The translations under genes were made by a program, and so were the position numbers. Shown here piece by piece: positions 9,514-18,080 of a stretch of 64,000 bases of DNA (its first letter is position 1; every line of letters begins with the position of its first letter). The notes beneath the pieces are model-generated. The model was not told where the DNA came from. It worked only from the letters and a program-made list of their open reading frames with translations, and ran no database searches. Source of the stretch: Veillonella tobetsuensis. Its GTDB lineage: Bacteria > Bacillota > Negativicutes > Veillonellales > Veillonellaceae. The stretch is from the NCBI RefSeq assembly GCF_001078375.1, contig NZ_BBXI01000014.1:62001-126000 (forward strand), given 5' to 3'.

Positions 9514-9945
9514 CTACAATATAATGCCCTCTAATCCTTCAGCTAAGGATTCTACACTTTCAGCCACTTCCGCATCATAAGCATCGAAACGTTCACGGCT
9601 CCAAATTTCAACCTTATCGCCAGTACCAATAATAACTGCATCTTTTTGCAATTCAGCATGCTCACGAAGAGCACTAGGTACCAAGATTCGGCCTTGTTTG
9701 TCAAATTCAAGCTCTGCTGCACTACCAAAATAAAAGCGTTTAATGGCGCGAGCATTAGCTTTATTAGATGGTAAAGATTGTAATGTTTTTGAAAGTTGCT
9801 CCCAACTTTCGGCAGTATAAATAGCGATACAATTGTCTAAGCCCTTTGAAAGCACGCAATGATCACCTAGTTGTTCACGTATTTTGGCAGGTATAATCAA
9901 CCGTCCTTTTGTATCTATAGTGTGATTATATTCCCCCATGAACAT
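9514..9945 (-). CDS. mraZ: Transcriptional regulator MraZ
   Basis: MraZ is a small DNA-binding protein with two AbrB-like halves; in other bacteria it represses its own dcw operon by binding direct repeats upstream of itself. The 143-residue protein starts MFMGEYNHTIDTKGRLIIPA, and the second half contains FDKQGRILVPSALREHA, the duplicated DxKGRxxxP motif. The start at 9945 is preceded by GGCGGTGAT. The promoter region carries evenly spaced GTGG boxes (see 9975-10018), consistent with autoregulation. Confidence 0.94.
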   Translation of the reverse strand: MFMGEYNHTIDTKGRLIIPAKIREQLGDHCVLSKGLDNCIAIYTAESWEQLSKTLQSLPSNKANARAIKRFYFGSAAELEFDKQGRILVPSALREHAELQKDAVIIGTGDKVEIWSRERFDAYDAEVAESVESLAEGLEGIIL

Positions 9946-9974
9946 CTAAAATCACCGCCTAACATTCCTAATTC

Positions 9975-10018
9975 ACCACTATATGGTAAATTTTACCACA
10001 ATCCCCCACTTGTTACAA
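9975..10018 (-). promoter_or_regulatory. mraZ promoter with overlapping MraZ-type operator boxes
   Basis: On the minus strand, TTGTAA (10013-10018) and TAAAAT (9990-9995) are separated by 17 bp, a plausible sigma-70 promoter for the dcw operon. GTGGG at 10005-10009, GTGGT at 9995-9999 and GTGGT at 9975-9979 are spaced exactly 10 and 20 bp apart. Known MraZ operators are direct repeats of a TGGGN-like pentamer with 5-bp gaps, so a 10-bp period overlapping the promoter spacer is what autorepression would need. The assignment is inference from pattern. Confidence 0.6.
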
Positions 10019-10151
10019 TAAATAAAACGTAAAAATTGAGGAAATTATGAATTTTTCTTCATATTTTTATCTTTTTCTCTATTTTTCTCTATTTTTCACA
10101 AATATATGTTCGTTTTTATATGGTTATTTTTATAATTTTCACCATATATGT

Positions 10152-10186
10152 ACCACCATTCACCACCAGCTATACATATTCACCAC
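10152..10186 (-). promoter_or_regulatory. Second, distal cluster of GTGGT boxes
   Basis: On the minus strand GTGGT occurs at 10182-10186, 10162-10166 and 10152-10156, i.e. 20 and 10 bp apart, the same periodicity as the cluster at the mraZ promoter about 170 bp downstream. The rest of the 9946-10300 gap is AT-rich with no gene. A distal operator for MraZ, possibly allowing looping or serving a second promoter, is a reasonable reading but is unproven. Confidence 0.4.
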
Positions 10187-10211
10187 AACATTAAAACTTC
10201 AAGTTCAAAAT

Positions 10212-10248
10212 CAAAAGAAAACCGCGTAGTACGAGTGTACTACGCGGT
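10212..10248 (-). terminator. Terminator of the giant adhesin gene
   Basis: CCGCGTAGTAC and GTACTACGCGG form a perfect 11-bp stem with a 4-base loop (10222-10247), followed on the minus strand by TTTTCTTTT. It lies 53 bp past the adhesin stop, so it separates that gene from the dcw promoter region. Confidence 0.85.
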
Positions 10249-10300
10249 TATACATACCTTAGATAGACAGGTATTCAGTGCCTACCTTTTGGGAGGTATC

Positions 10301-13300
10301 TTATTTAGTTGTCTTTTTAGCTACTTGAGGATTAGCAGCTAATACTTTTTCAAGCACTTCTTTAATTTCTTTATTTTGTGCTTCTAAGCTAGCAACCTTA
10401 TCTTCGAGAACTTTTACAGTTGCTGGAGATGCAGGTTTGGAAGGTGCTGTAGGAGCGGAGCCAATACCGATAGTTACACCAGCATTTGCCATTACACCAT
10501 TATCACCATCATAAGCAGCACCAGCGTGGAATAACAAATCAGGATTTGCATAATGAGCAACACCTAATGCAGTTGCTGTTTTACCTTTGTATGTACCAAC
10601 AGCTGCCATGATTTGAGCTTTTTGGCCTTCATGGTATTCAATAGGTTTCAATGCTGCCAATGCGGCTGCAGATGCACCTACTGTTTTAACTTCACGTTCT
10701 ACACTGCTAATGCGACGAGAGTTATCTTGAATTTGTGCTGTATGTTGTTCAATAGTTTCATGATCTTGAATTGTTAATGCACTTGCACGCAAGCTGTAAT
10801 TTGCAGCTTCAGCTAATGTACTAATATCTGCAGTATTCTTGTTAACTTGTAAGCCCATTACATTGATACGTTCATTGTTTTCCAATGCAATCGCACCTAC
10901 TGCCTTAGCTAATTTAGTATTGTCATTAACTTGATTTGTTACAGTAGCAATACTTTGTGTATTTGTATTAACTTGGTTAGATACTTCTGTTACACGGTTA
11001 TTAACAGTGTTAATATTAGTAGCATTTGCTTTCACAGATTCAGTAATACCAACAATAGCATTTGCATTAGTGGTTACACGGCTATCAATGTTTTTAATAT
11101 TTTCTGTATTCACGCTAATATTCTTAGCATTTACATTGATATTATTGATATTCGTAGTAACTTGATTAGATACTTTAGCAATGTTAGTAGTATTTGCTGT
11201 TACTTGGTTATTTACTTTTGTAATATTGTTTGTATTTTCAATAACGGATGCATTGATAGTGGCAATATTATTAGTATTTTTATTAACTTGAGCAGATACA
11301 CTATTAATTGCTGCAGTATGTTCATCAACCTTGTTGATTACTTTTTGAACAGTAACGTTAGTATTTTGAATTGCTTCTGCATTTTGCTTGATAGCAGCTT
11401 TGTTAATATTGATATTTTCAGTATTGTGTTTGATTCTATCAGTATTAACTTCTACTTGGCTTTGAACATTTTTAATGCGTTCTTCGTTAGCGTTAGCTTT
11501 GATTGTATTCGCATTAACTTGTTCTTTCACCTTAGATACATCAGCACTTACATTTTGCAAGTCTTTAATTGCTTGTGTATTTTTGCCAACTTGATCTTTC
11601 AAGCCAGATACATCTGTTTGGATGCCGTTGATAATCTTAATATTGTTTTCAACTTTTGCATTCACACTTGTTACATCAGATTTAATGCTAGTTACATCAG
11701 ATTTGATGCTAGTCACATCATTCTTAATATTTGTAACTTGATTATTGATAGTCTTCACATCATTCTTGATGTTTTCAACATTGTTGTTCACAATATTAAT
11801 CTTCGCATCAATCTTCGCATTGATGTTAGTAATATCATTCTTCACGATAGTTACATCAGCTTTGATATTGTTAACATTCTTTTCAACATTTACTACATTA
11901 GCTTTAATATTGTTAATGTTGGAAGTATTGTTTTGAATATTTACAGTATTAGCATTGATAACACTATTTTGAGCTTTAATGTTGTTTGTGATGTTTTCAA
12001 CTTTCTTTTCAACATTAACGATTGTAGTGTTGCCTTTACCTACTTGACCTTTCAAGGATTCAATAGCTTTCGCATTAGAATCAACTTTACCATTCAAGTT
12101 ACCAATAGCTGCTGCATTTGCATCGATACGAGTGGAGTTAGCATTTACCTTAGCAGAAACATCTGCGATGTTTGCTGTGTTACCTGCTACTTGTTTAGAT
12201 ACACTAGCAATAGCTGTTGTATTATTAGTTACATCAGTGCGAATTGCTTTAATATCTGCTGTATTCACATCAACTTTACTATTAATATTAGCTACATTAT
12301 TTTGAATAGCTGTAATAGATTTGCTATTGTTTTCAATAGCTTTTGCATTCGCATCAACTTTTACATTTACATTATTGATCTTACTATCAATCTTCGTATT
12401 GTTTTCAACAATCTTCGCATCGATATTTTTATCAACTTTGTTAATAATAGTTGTATTGTTGTTATTAATTGCAGTATCAATATACTTGTTGATTACTGTG
12501 TTGTTATTAGAAATTGCGGTGTTGATATCGTTTCTAATCACTGTATTATTTGCTTCAATCTTAGTATTGATTGTATTTTCTACATTTGTGATTGTTGTAC
12601 CAATTTTACCATTCAATTTCTTGATAGCATCTTCATTAGCAGAGATACGTTCAGAATGATGAATAATGTTGCCATCAATGTAATCAAGACGTTGATCATG
12701 ACGGTCTATGCGTGCTTTAAGGCCAGATACATCACCTTTAACACCATCAATCTTAACATTTACATCACCAATCTTCGTATTGATTGTGTTGTTAATTTGT
12801 TTGTTGTTTTCATTGATTTTTACATCAATGTTTTTATCAACCTTATTAAGAATTGTAGTGTTATTTTCTGTAATCTTGTTATCGATAGACTTATTAATAA
12901 CTACATTATTTTCATTAATTTTGTTAGTAATAGTGTTTTCGATATTTGTGATTTGAGTACCAATATGACCTTTTAATTCATCAATAGCTTTAGTATTGGA
13001 TTTCACACCATCTTCTACAACACTGATACGTGTAGAATGATCTGCGATGTTATCTTGTAAGTAATCCAAACGTTGATCATGACGGTCTACACGTTTAGTA
13101 AGACCTGCTACATCACCTTTAACACCATCAACTTTTACATTGATATTATTAATATCACCTTTAATGCCGTCTACCTTAACATTTACGTTGTTAATAGCTG
13201 TTGTATTATTTGCAATGTTAGCTGTATTAACATCTACTTTCACATTTGTTGCATCAATACGTTTACTATTATCTACGATAGCTTGTGCATTAACAGCAAT

Positions 13301-16300
13301 GTTCTTAGTATTATTTGCAATGTTAGTAGTATTATTTTCTACCTTAACATTTGTTTCGTTGATGCGTTTGCTATTATCGACGATAGCTTGTGCATTAACA
13401 GCGATGTTCTTAGTATTATTTGTGATGTTAGTAGTGTTATTTTCTACCTTACCATTGATATTAGTGATTTGGTTTTTAATATCGTTGATAACAGTAGAGG
13501 ATTGACCTACTTGACCTTTCAATTCATCGATAGCTTTAGCATTGATATTAATATTCTTAGTATTGTTTGCAATGTTAGTAGTATTAACATTTACATTATC
13601 TTCAACAGCACTAATGCGTGTAGAGTTATCTACAATATTGTCTGCTAAGTAATCTAAACGTTGATCGTGACGATCCACGCGACCTTTGAGACCATCCAAG
13701 TCGCCTTTAAGACCATTTAAATCACCTTTAACGCCATCAATCTTAACATTTACTTCACCAATCTTAGTATTGATTGTATTGTTGATTTGTTTGTTATTTT
13801 CGTTGATTTTTACATCGATGTTTTTATCAACTTTATTAAGGATTGTTGTGTTGTTTTCATTGATTTTAACATCGATATTTTTATCAACTTTATTAAGAAT
13901 TGTAGTATTGTTGTTAGTAATAGCAGTTTCAATATTTTTATTGATTACTGTATTGTTATTATTGATAGCTGTTTCAATGTTCTTATTGATAACAGTGTTG
14001 TTATTAGTGATTGCAGTATTGATATCATTTCTAATAACTGTGTTATTGGCTTCAATCTTAGCATTGATTGTATTTTCAACATTAGTGATTGTTGTACCAA
14101 TTTGGCCTTTTAATTTCTTGATATCATCTTCGTTAGCACTAATACGTGTAGAGTTATCTACAATATTGTCATGCAAGTAGTCTAAACGTTCGTCATGACG
14201 ATCTACGCGTTTAGTAAGACCAGCTACATCACCTTTAACACCATCTACACGAACATTAACATTATTGATGGCTGTTGTATTAGCATCGATTTTTTTGCTT
14301 AAGTCGATAACATTGTTATCAATCTTAGTATTGATTTCGTTAACCTTGTTATCAATGTTTGTGTTGATTTCAGTTACTTTATTATCAATCTTAGCATTGA
14401 TTTCATTAACTTTATTATCTACCTTTGTATTGATAGTTACATCGTTCTTATCAATCTTAGCATTAATTTCGTTAACTTTATTATCAATATTAGTATTGAT
14501 TTCGTTTACTTTATTATCAATCTTTTTGTTAATAGCAATATCGTTATTATCAATTTTTGTATTGATAATATTTACATTGTTATCGATTTTCTTGTTAATA
14601 ATATTTACATTGTTATCAATGTTTGCATTGATTTCAGTTACTTTATTATCAATTTTTTGATCAATAGCAATTACTTTATTGTCAATCTTAGTATTGATTT
14701 CATTAACTTTATTATCTACTTTTGTATTGATAGCAATGTCATTTTGATCAATCTTTTTATTGATGTTTGTAATATCATTTTTAATATTGTTAATATCTAC
14801 TTGAACGTTGCCAATATTTTGACCAACTTTACCCTTCAAATCAGCAATATCCTTTGTATTGATATTGACTTGATTTGTAGTATTGCTCAAATCAGTCTTG
14901 ATATTCTTAACATCATTTTCTACAGCTTGTAAACGACCTTCATGGTTGCTCATAGCTTCAAGTACGTAGTTAATACGGGTGTTATTACTATTAACTGTAT
15001 TAGTTAAGTTTGTAATAGCTGTCGCATTTTTATTAATGTTTGTAGTATTATTCGCAATATTTACTTCATTAGCAGCAATGCGTTTGCTATTATCTACAAT
15101 TTTACTTGTATTGCCATCAACCTTAGTGTTCACATTGTTAATTGTAGTGTTGACATTATTAATCTTAGCATCAACATCAGCATTCACTTTATTGATAATA
15201 GTTGTGTTGTTAGCATTAATTTCATTTTTGATTGTCTTATTGATTTCGACATTATTTTGTTTAATGCTATTATCAATGTTAGCGTTAATAACTGTGTTAT
15301 TAGCGTTAATTTCATTTTTGATTGTCTTGTTAATTTCAACATTATTTTGTTTAATACTATTATCAATGTTAGCGTTAATAACTGTGTTATTAGCGTTGAT
15401 TTTATTATCAATATTAGTGTTTACTGTATTGATAATATTTGTTTTACTATTATCAATTTTAATGTCTATATCTTTATTGATTTGATTAATAATCTTAGAG
15501 TTGTTTTCATTAATCTTATTATCAATTGTTGTGTTGATGTTGTTAATAGTAGTACCAACTTTACCTTTCAACTCATCGATGGCTTTTTTATTATCATTGA
15601 TATCTTTCTTATTGTCGCCGATAAGTTTGCGGTTTTCCATCGCAATTGTGTTGTTGAAAGTAATGTTTTTGGTGTTTTCGTTAACTTGTTTAGACAAGTC
15701 AGCAATAGACTTGCTGTTATTGTTAACATTAACAGTCAAGTTGTTGATAGCTTTGCTATTAGCATCTACCTTAACATCAACCTTGTTAATATTCGCTTGT
15801 AATTCATTTTTTACATTGGCGATATTTTGATCAATTTTTACATTATTTTCATTGATCTTATTAACAATCGTTTTATTAATTTCAACATTATTCGCTTCAA
15901 TGCTATTTTTGATATTATTGTTAATAACAGTGTTATTAGCATTAATTTCATTCTTAATAGTCTTATTGATTTCTACATTATTAGCATTAATTTCATTTTT
16001 AATGTTGTTATTAATAACTGTATTGTTGTTTTGAATACTTTCATTAATAGTTTTATTCACTGTATTGATGATAGAAGTATTATTTTTTTCAATCTTAGCA
16101 TCAATATTTTGATCTACTTTATTAATGATTGTTGTATTGTTATTTTCAATTTTATTATTAATTGTTTGATCAATATTTTGATTTACTTGATTAATAATAG
16201 TTGTATTGTTAGCTTCAATCTTATTATTAATTGTTTGATCAATATTTTGATTTACATTGTTAATAATAGTAGTGTTATTATTTTGAATTTCTTTTTTAAT

Positions 16301-16963
16301 GTTAGCATTTACAGTATTAATAATAGTCTTATTATTTTCTGCAATCTTAATATCAATCTTATTATTTACATTGTTAATAACATTGTTAGTTACCTTGTTA
16401 GTAACATTATTAGTAATCTTATTTTCAATATTTTTAATATTGTTATTGATTGCATTAACGCTTACATTAAGTTGCTTAATATCTAAAGAGTTTTTAGATA
16501 CCTTATCAGATAAGCAGTAAAACTGAGTACCAAGGCAATTAACTTTGTTATTTAATACATTGATATTATGAGTATTTGTATTAACTTGTTTTTTAATGTC
16601 GCCTAAACCAACAATAACGATTGCATTACCGTTTTTTTGAGATTGTTGATTCCATTGTTGTTGCTGTTGTTGCTGCTGCTGTTGTTGCCATTGTTGTTGG
16701 TCTTGTTGATGCAAATCAATTGGTCTTTGTTCAACTGGTTGAGATGCTTGACCAGGTGTTAACCATTTTTGACTACCAATAAGATCAGTTCGATACCAAT
16801 CCGCAGGTGTGGATGCTGAAACAATGCCTCCACCCAAACTGGCACTAAACAAAATGGCTGCTACAATTGTAGTAGCTGTTTTTTGATGCGACTTTGCTAG
16901 TTCAGATGTAACTACATATGCATTTTTAGTCGCACTCCATACTACTTTGAATACCTTATTCAT
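10301..16963 (-). CDS. Giant trimeric autotransporter adhesin (type Vc)
   Basis: This 2220-residue surface protein is predicted to self-export through the outer membrane and mediate attachment. It opens with MNKVFKVVWSATKNAYVVTS, an ESPR extended signal, then a hydrophobic segment ending near SASTPADW. Residues ~85-110 are Gln-rich. The bulk (~130-2080) is an Asn/Ile/Val-rich coiled-coil stalk built from NNTxINxxI-like heptads. Four copies of a module around VDRHDQRLDYL (plus strand ~14180, 13650, 13060, 12690) recur. From ~2090 comes the YadA-type anchor (VGASAAALAALKPIEY, then beta strands to NAGVTIGIG). A Pro-rich linker and a coiled coil of ~35 residues follow the barrel, an unusual tail. 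No head domain is recognisable. The start has GGGAGG 7 nt upstream. Long open frames on the opposite strand are shadows of the skewed codon composition. Confidence 0.93.
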   Translation of the reverse strand: MNKVFKVVWSATKNAYVVTSELAKSHQKTATTIVAAILFSASLGGGIVSASTPADWYRTDLIGSQKWLTPGQASQPVEQRPIDLHQQDQQQWQQQQQQQQQQQWNQQSQKNGNAIVIVGLGDIKKQVNTNTHNINVLNNKVNCLGTQFYCLSDKVSKNSLDIKQLNVSVNAINNNIKNIENKITNNVTNKVTNNVINNVNNKIDIKIAENNKTIINTVNANIKKEIQNNNTTIINNVNQNIDQTINNKIEANNTTIINQVNQNIDQTINNKIENNNTTIINKVDQNIDAKIEKNNTSIINTVNKTINESIQNNNTVINNNIKNEINANNVEINKTIKNEINANNTVINNNIKNSIEANNVEINKTIVNKINENNVKIDQNIANVKNELQANINKVDVKVDANSKAINNLTVNVNNNSKSIADLSKQVNENTKNITFNNTIAMENRKLIGDNKKDINDNKKAIDELKGKVGTTINNINTTIDNKINENNSKIINQINKDIDIKIDNSKTNIINTVNTNIDNKINANNTVINANIDNSIKQNNVEINKTIKNEINANNTVINANIDNSIKQNNVEINKTIKNEINANNTTIINKVNADVDAKINNVNTTINNVNTKVDGNTSKIVDNSKRIAANEVNIANNTTNINKNATAITNLTNTVNSNNTRINYVLEAMSNHEGRLQAVENDVKNIKTDLSNTTNQVNINTKDIADLKGKVGQNIGNVQVDINNIKNDITNINKKIDQNDIAINTKVDNKVNEINTKIDNKVIAIDQKIDNKVTEINANIDNNVNIINKKIDNNVNIINTKIDNNDIAINKKIDNKVNEINTNIDNKVNEINAKIDKNDVTINTKVDNKVNEINAKIDNKVTEINTNIDNKVNEINTKIDNNVIDLSKKIDANTTAINNVNVRVDGVKGDVAGLTKRVDRHDERLDYLHDNIVDNSTRISANEDDIKKLKGQIGTTITNVENTINAKIEANNTVIRNDINTAITNNNTVINKNIETAINNNNTVINKNIETAITNNNTTILNKVDKNIDVKINENNTTILNKVDKNIDVKINENNKQINNTINTKIGEVNVKIDGVKGDLNGLKGDLDGLKGRVDRHDQRLDYLADNIVDNSTRISAVEDNVNVNTTNIANNTKNININAKAIDELKGQVGQSSTVINDIKNQITNINGKVENNTTNITNNTKNIAVNAQAIVDNSKRINETNVKVENNTTNIANNTKNIAVNAQAIVDNSKRIDATNVKVDVNTANIANNTTAINNVNVKVDGIKGDINNINVKVDGVKGDVAGLTKRVDRHDQRLDYLQDNIADHSTRISVVEDGVKSNTKAIDELKGHIGTQITNIENTITNKINENNVVINKSIDNKITENNTTILNKVDKNIDVKINENNKQINNTINTKIGDVNVKIDGVKGDVSGLKARIDRHDQRLDYIDGNIIHHSERISANEDAIKKLNGKIGTTITNVENTINTKIEANNTVIRNDINTAISNNNTVINKYIDTAINNNNTTIINKVDKNIDAKIVENNTKIDSKINNVNVKVDANAKAIENNSKSITAIQNNVANINSKVDVNTADIKAIRTDVTNNTTAIASVSKQVAGNTANIADVSAKVNANSTRIDANAAAIGNLNGKVDSNAKAIESLKGQVGKGNTTIVNVEKKVENITNNIKAQNSVINANTVNIQNNTSNINNIKANVVNVEKNVNNIKADVTIVKNDITNINAKIDAKINIVNNNVENIKNDVKTINNQVTNIKNDVTSIKSDVTSIKSDVTSVNAKVENNIKIINGIQTDVSGLKDQVGKNTQAIKDLQNVSADVSKVKEQVNANTIKANANEERIKNVQSQVEVNTDRIKHNTENININKAAIKQNAEAIQNTNVTVQKVINKVDEHTAAINSVSAQVNKNTNNIATINASVIENTNNITKVNNQVTANTTNIAKVSNQVTTNINNINVNAKNISVNTENIKNIDSRVTTNANAIVGITESVKANATNINTVNNRVTEVSNQVNTNTQSIATVTNQVNDNTKLAKAVGAIALENNERINVMGLQVNKNTADISTLAEAANYSLRASALTIQDHETIEQHTAQIQDNSRRISSVEREVKTVGASAAALAALKPIEYHEGQKAQIMAAVGTYKGKTATALGVAHYANPDLLFHAGAAYDGDNGVMANAGVTIGIGSAPTAPSKPASPATVKVLEDKVASLEAQNKEIKEVLEKVLAANPQVAKKTTK
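15214..15393 (-). repeat. Recent 90-bp tandem duplication in the adhesin stalk
   Basis: Bases 15214-15303 and 15304-15393 are near-identical (a handful of differences), encoding a 30-residue unit containing NSIKQNNVEINKTIKNEINA twice. The rest of the stalk contains more diverged forms of the same unit, so the stalk seems to grow and shrink in 30-residue steps. Confidence 0.8.
16650..16705 (-). repeat. CAA/CAG triplet tract encoding polyglutamine
   Basis: A run of CAA/CAG codons encodes about ten consecutive Gln within a Gln/Trp-rich stretch (WQQQQQ...QWNQQ) just after the adhesin signal region. Slippage here would change length without breaking the frame, so it can tune the length of the N-terminal segment but not switch the gene off. 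Confidence 0.75.
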
Positions 16964-16983
16964 ATAATGTTCCCTCCCAACTT

Positions 16984-17001
16984 ATGCGGCTCTCACCCCG
17001 C
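16984..17001 (-). promoter_or_regulatory. Leader hairpin before the adhesin RBS
   Basis: TGCGG and CCGCA (16997-17001 and 16984-16988) form a 5-bp GC-rich stem in the otherwise AT-rich adhesin leader, about 10 nt upstream of the GGGAGG ribosome-binding site. It could stabilise the mRNA or modulate initiation. The rest of 17002-17254 is AT-rich with no gene; a weak TTTAAT-17-TAGTAT promoter may lie there. Confidence 0.35.
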
Positions 17002-17254
17002 AAAGATGAAATAAATGAAAATACTGGAATACACTTCACTAAATATTCACAATATCTAACTAAATACTAGCATAAGTAATTTTAAAATTAAAGCATTTTT
17101 TTAATAAGTTATTCTTATGCTTCACATTTTACTCATGTATTTTTCGCTAAAATCCAATACTTTCCTTTAAACATCGTATTCTTTAAATATTTAAACTACA
17201 TTCTTCATTTTATATTTATTTTAAGATATTACTCGTATGTTTATTCACAGCAAT

Positions 17255-17295
17255 AAAAAAGGCCTATTAATGTATATGTATACATTAATAAGCCT
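17255..17295 (-). terminator. Terminator after thioredoxin gene
   Basis: A long inverted repeat (about GGCTTATTAATGTATA with its complement) is followed on the minus strand by TTTTTT. It lies ~28 bp after the thioredoxin stop, so it ends that transcript. Confidence 0.8.
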
Positions 17296-17322
17296 TATAT
17301 GTTCTATATTATATAAATCTAA

Positions 17323-17643
17323 TTAGAATTTAGATTCGATAGCACCTTGTAAATCACCTTTTGGTAAGAAGCCAATTTTACGATCTACTACTTCGCCATC
17401 TTTCAAAATTACAAATGTAGGTAATACTTCTACTTGTAATTCACGAGCTAAGCTTGGTTCTTCATCAGTATTTACTTTTACAAAGTTTGCTTTACCTTCT
17501 AATTCACCAGCGATTTCTTCGAAAACCGGCATCATGCGTACACAGTAACCGCACCATGGAGCCCAGAAATCAATTACTGTTACGCCACCTTGATTAAGAA
17601 GATCTTGATATTCTGCTGTTTTTAACTCTTTTAATTCGCTCAT
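17323..17643 (-). CDS. trxA: Thioredoxin with a CGYC active site
   Basis: This 106-residue cytoplasmic thioredoxin-fold protein reduces disulfides. It shows VTVIDFWAPWCGYC at ~20-33, the cis-Pro region EVLPTFVILKDGEVV and a typical C-terminal helix. The active site is CGYC where classical thioredoxins have CGPC; changing the Pro usually raises redox potential, so it may act more as an oxidant/isomerase or glutaredoxin-like protein, but the overall sequence is thioredoxin. It lies 9 nt after the CoA-binding protein and ends in a strong terminator. Confidence 0.9.
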   Translation of the reverse strand: MSELKELKTAEYQDLLNQGGVTVIDFWAPWCGYCVRMMPVFEEIAGELEGKANFVKVNTDEEPSLARELQVEVLPTFVILKDGEVVDRKIGFLPKGDLQGAIESKF

Positions 17644-17652
17644 TATTTCCTC

Positions 17653-18027
17653 CTAAGGTAATTGAACTAATACACAATCTTGAATGTAATCCAAACCTAC
17701 CTCTTTTGCCTTGGCCAAAACAGCTGGTTTATCCGCACCGGGTTGTAACCAGATTGTCTTAATACCTAATTCTTTACATTCATCAATTGCTGCAAGCCCT
17801 GCTGCTTCTGGAACTACAAAATCAACAACGCTAGGAACAACTGGCAAGGCAGATAGACTAGGATAACAAGTATCACCATCGATACTCGTCACATTTGGAT
17901 TAACCGGATAGACTTCATATCCATGCTCTTTTAAGCACTTATAAATCTTATATCCAAACTTATCGGTTTTGTAAGTGGCACCTATTACAGCCCAAACTTT
18001 TTCAGCTAATGCGTTTTTAATAGTCAT
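17653..18027 (-). CDS. CoA-binding domain protein (YccU type)
   Basis: This 124-residue protein is a single Rossmann CoA-binding domain of the kind found in the succinyl-CoA ligase alpha subunit: VWAVIGATYKTDKFGYKIYK near the start, EVYPVNPNVTSIDGDTCYPSL, and TIWLQPGADKPAVLAKA. Stand-alone members have no settled function. The start at 18027 (MTIKNALAEK) is preferred because GAGGTGG lies 7 nt upstream; a GTG three codons earlier overlaps that site. It is probably co-transcribed with the thioredoxin gene. Confidence 0.85.
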   Translation of the reverse strand: MTIKNALAEKVWAVIGATYKTDKFGYKIYKCLKEHGYEVYPVNPNVTSIDGDTCYPSLSALPVVPSVVDFVVPEAAGLAAIDECKELGIKTIWLQPGADKPAVLAKAKEVGLDYIQDCVLVQLP

Positions 18028-18080
18028 TCTTACCACCTCTTAATTAATATTATATATCAATATCGAAAATTGTCAATATA

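Noticed and set aside
11600-15500. Regular repeats considered as a CRISPR array
   Set aside because: The repeats are in frame, contiguous and encode heptad-like protein units; there are no constant repeats with unique spacers.
10931-16520. Many long open frames on the plus strand opposite the adhesin (one of 681 codons)
   Set aside because: They mirror the biased codon composition of the Asn/Ile/Val-rich stalk, give low-complexity Cys/Ile/Asn or Leu/Ile/Ser proteins, and lack ribosome-binding sites.
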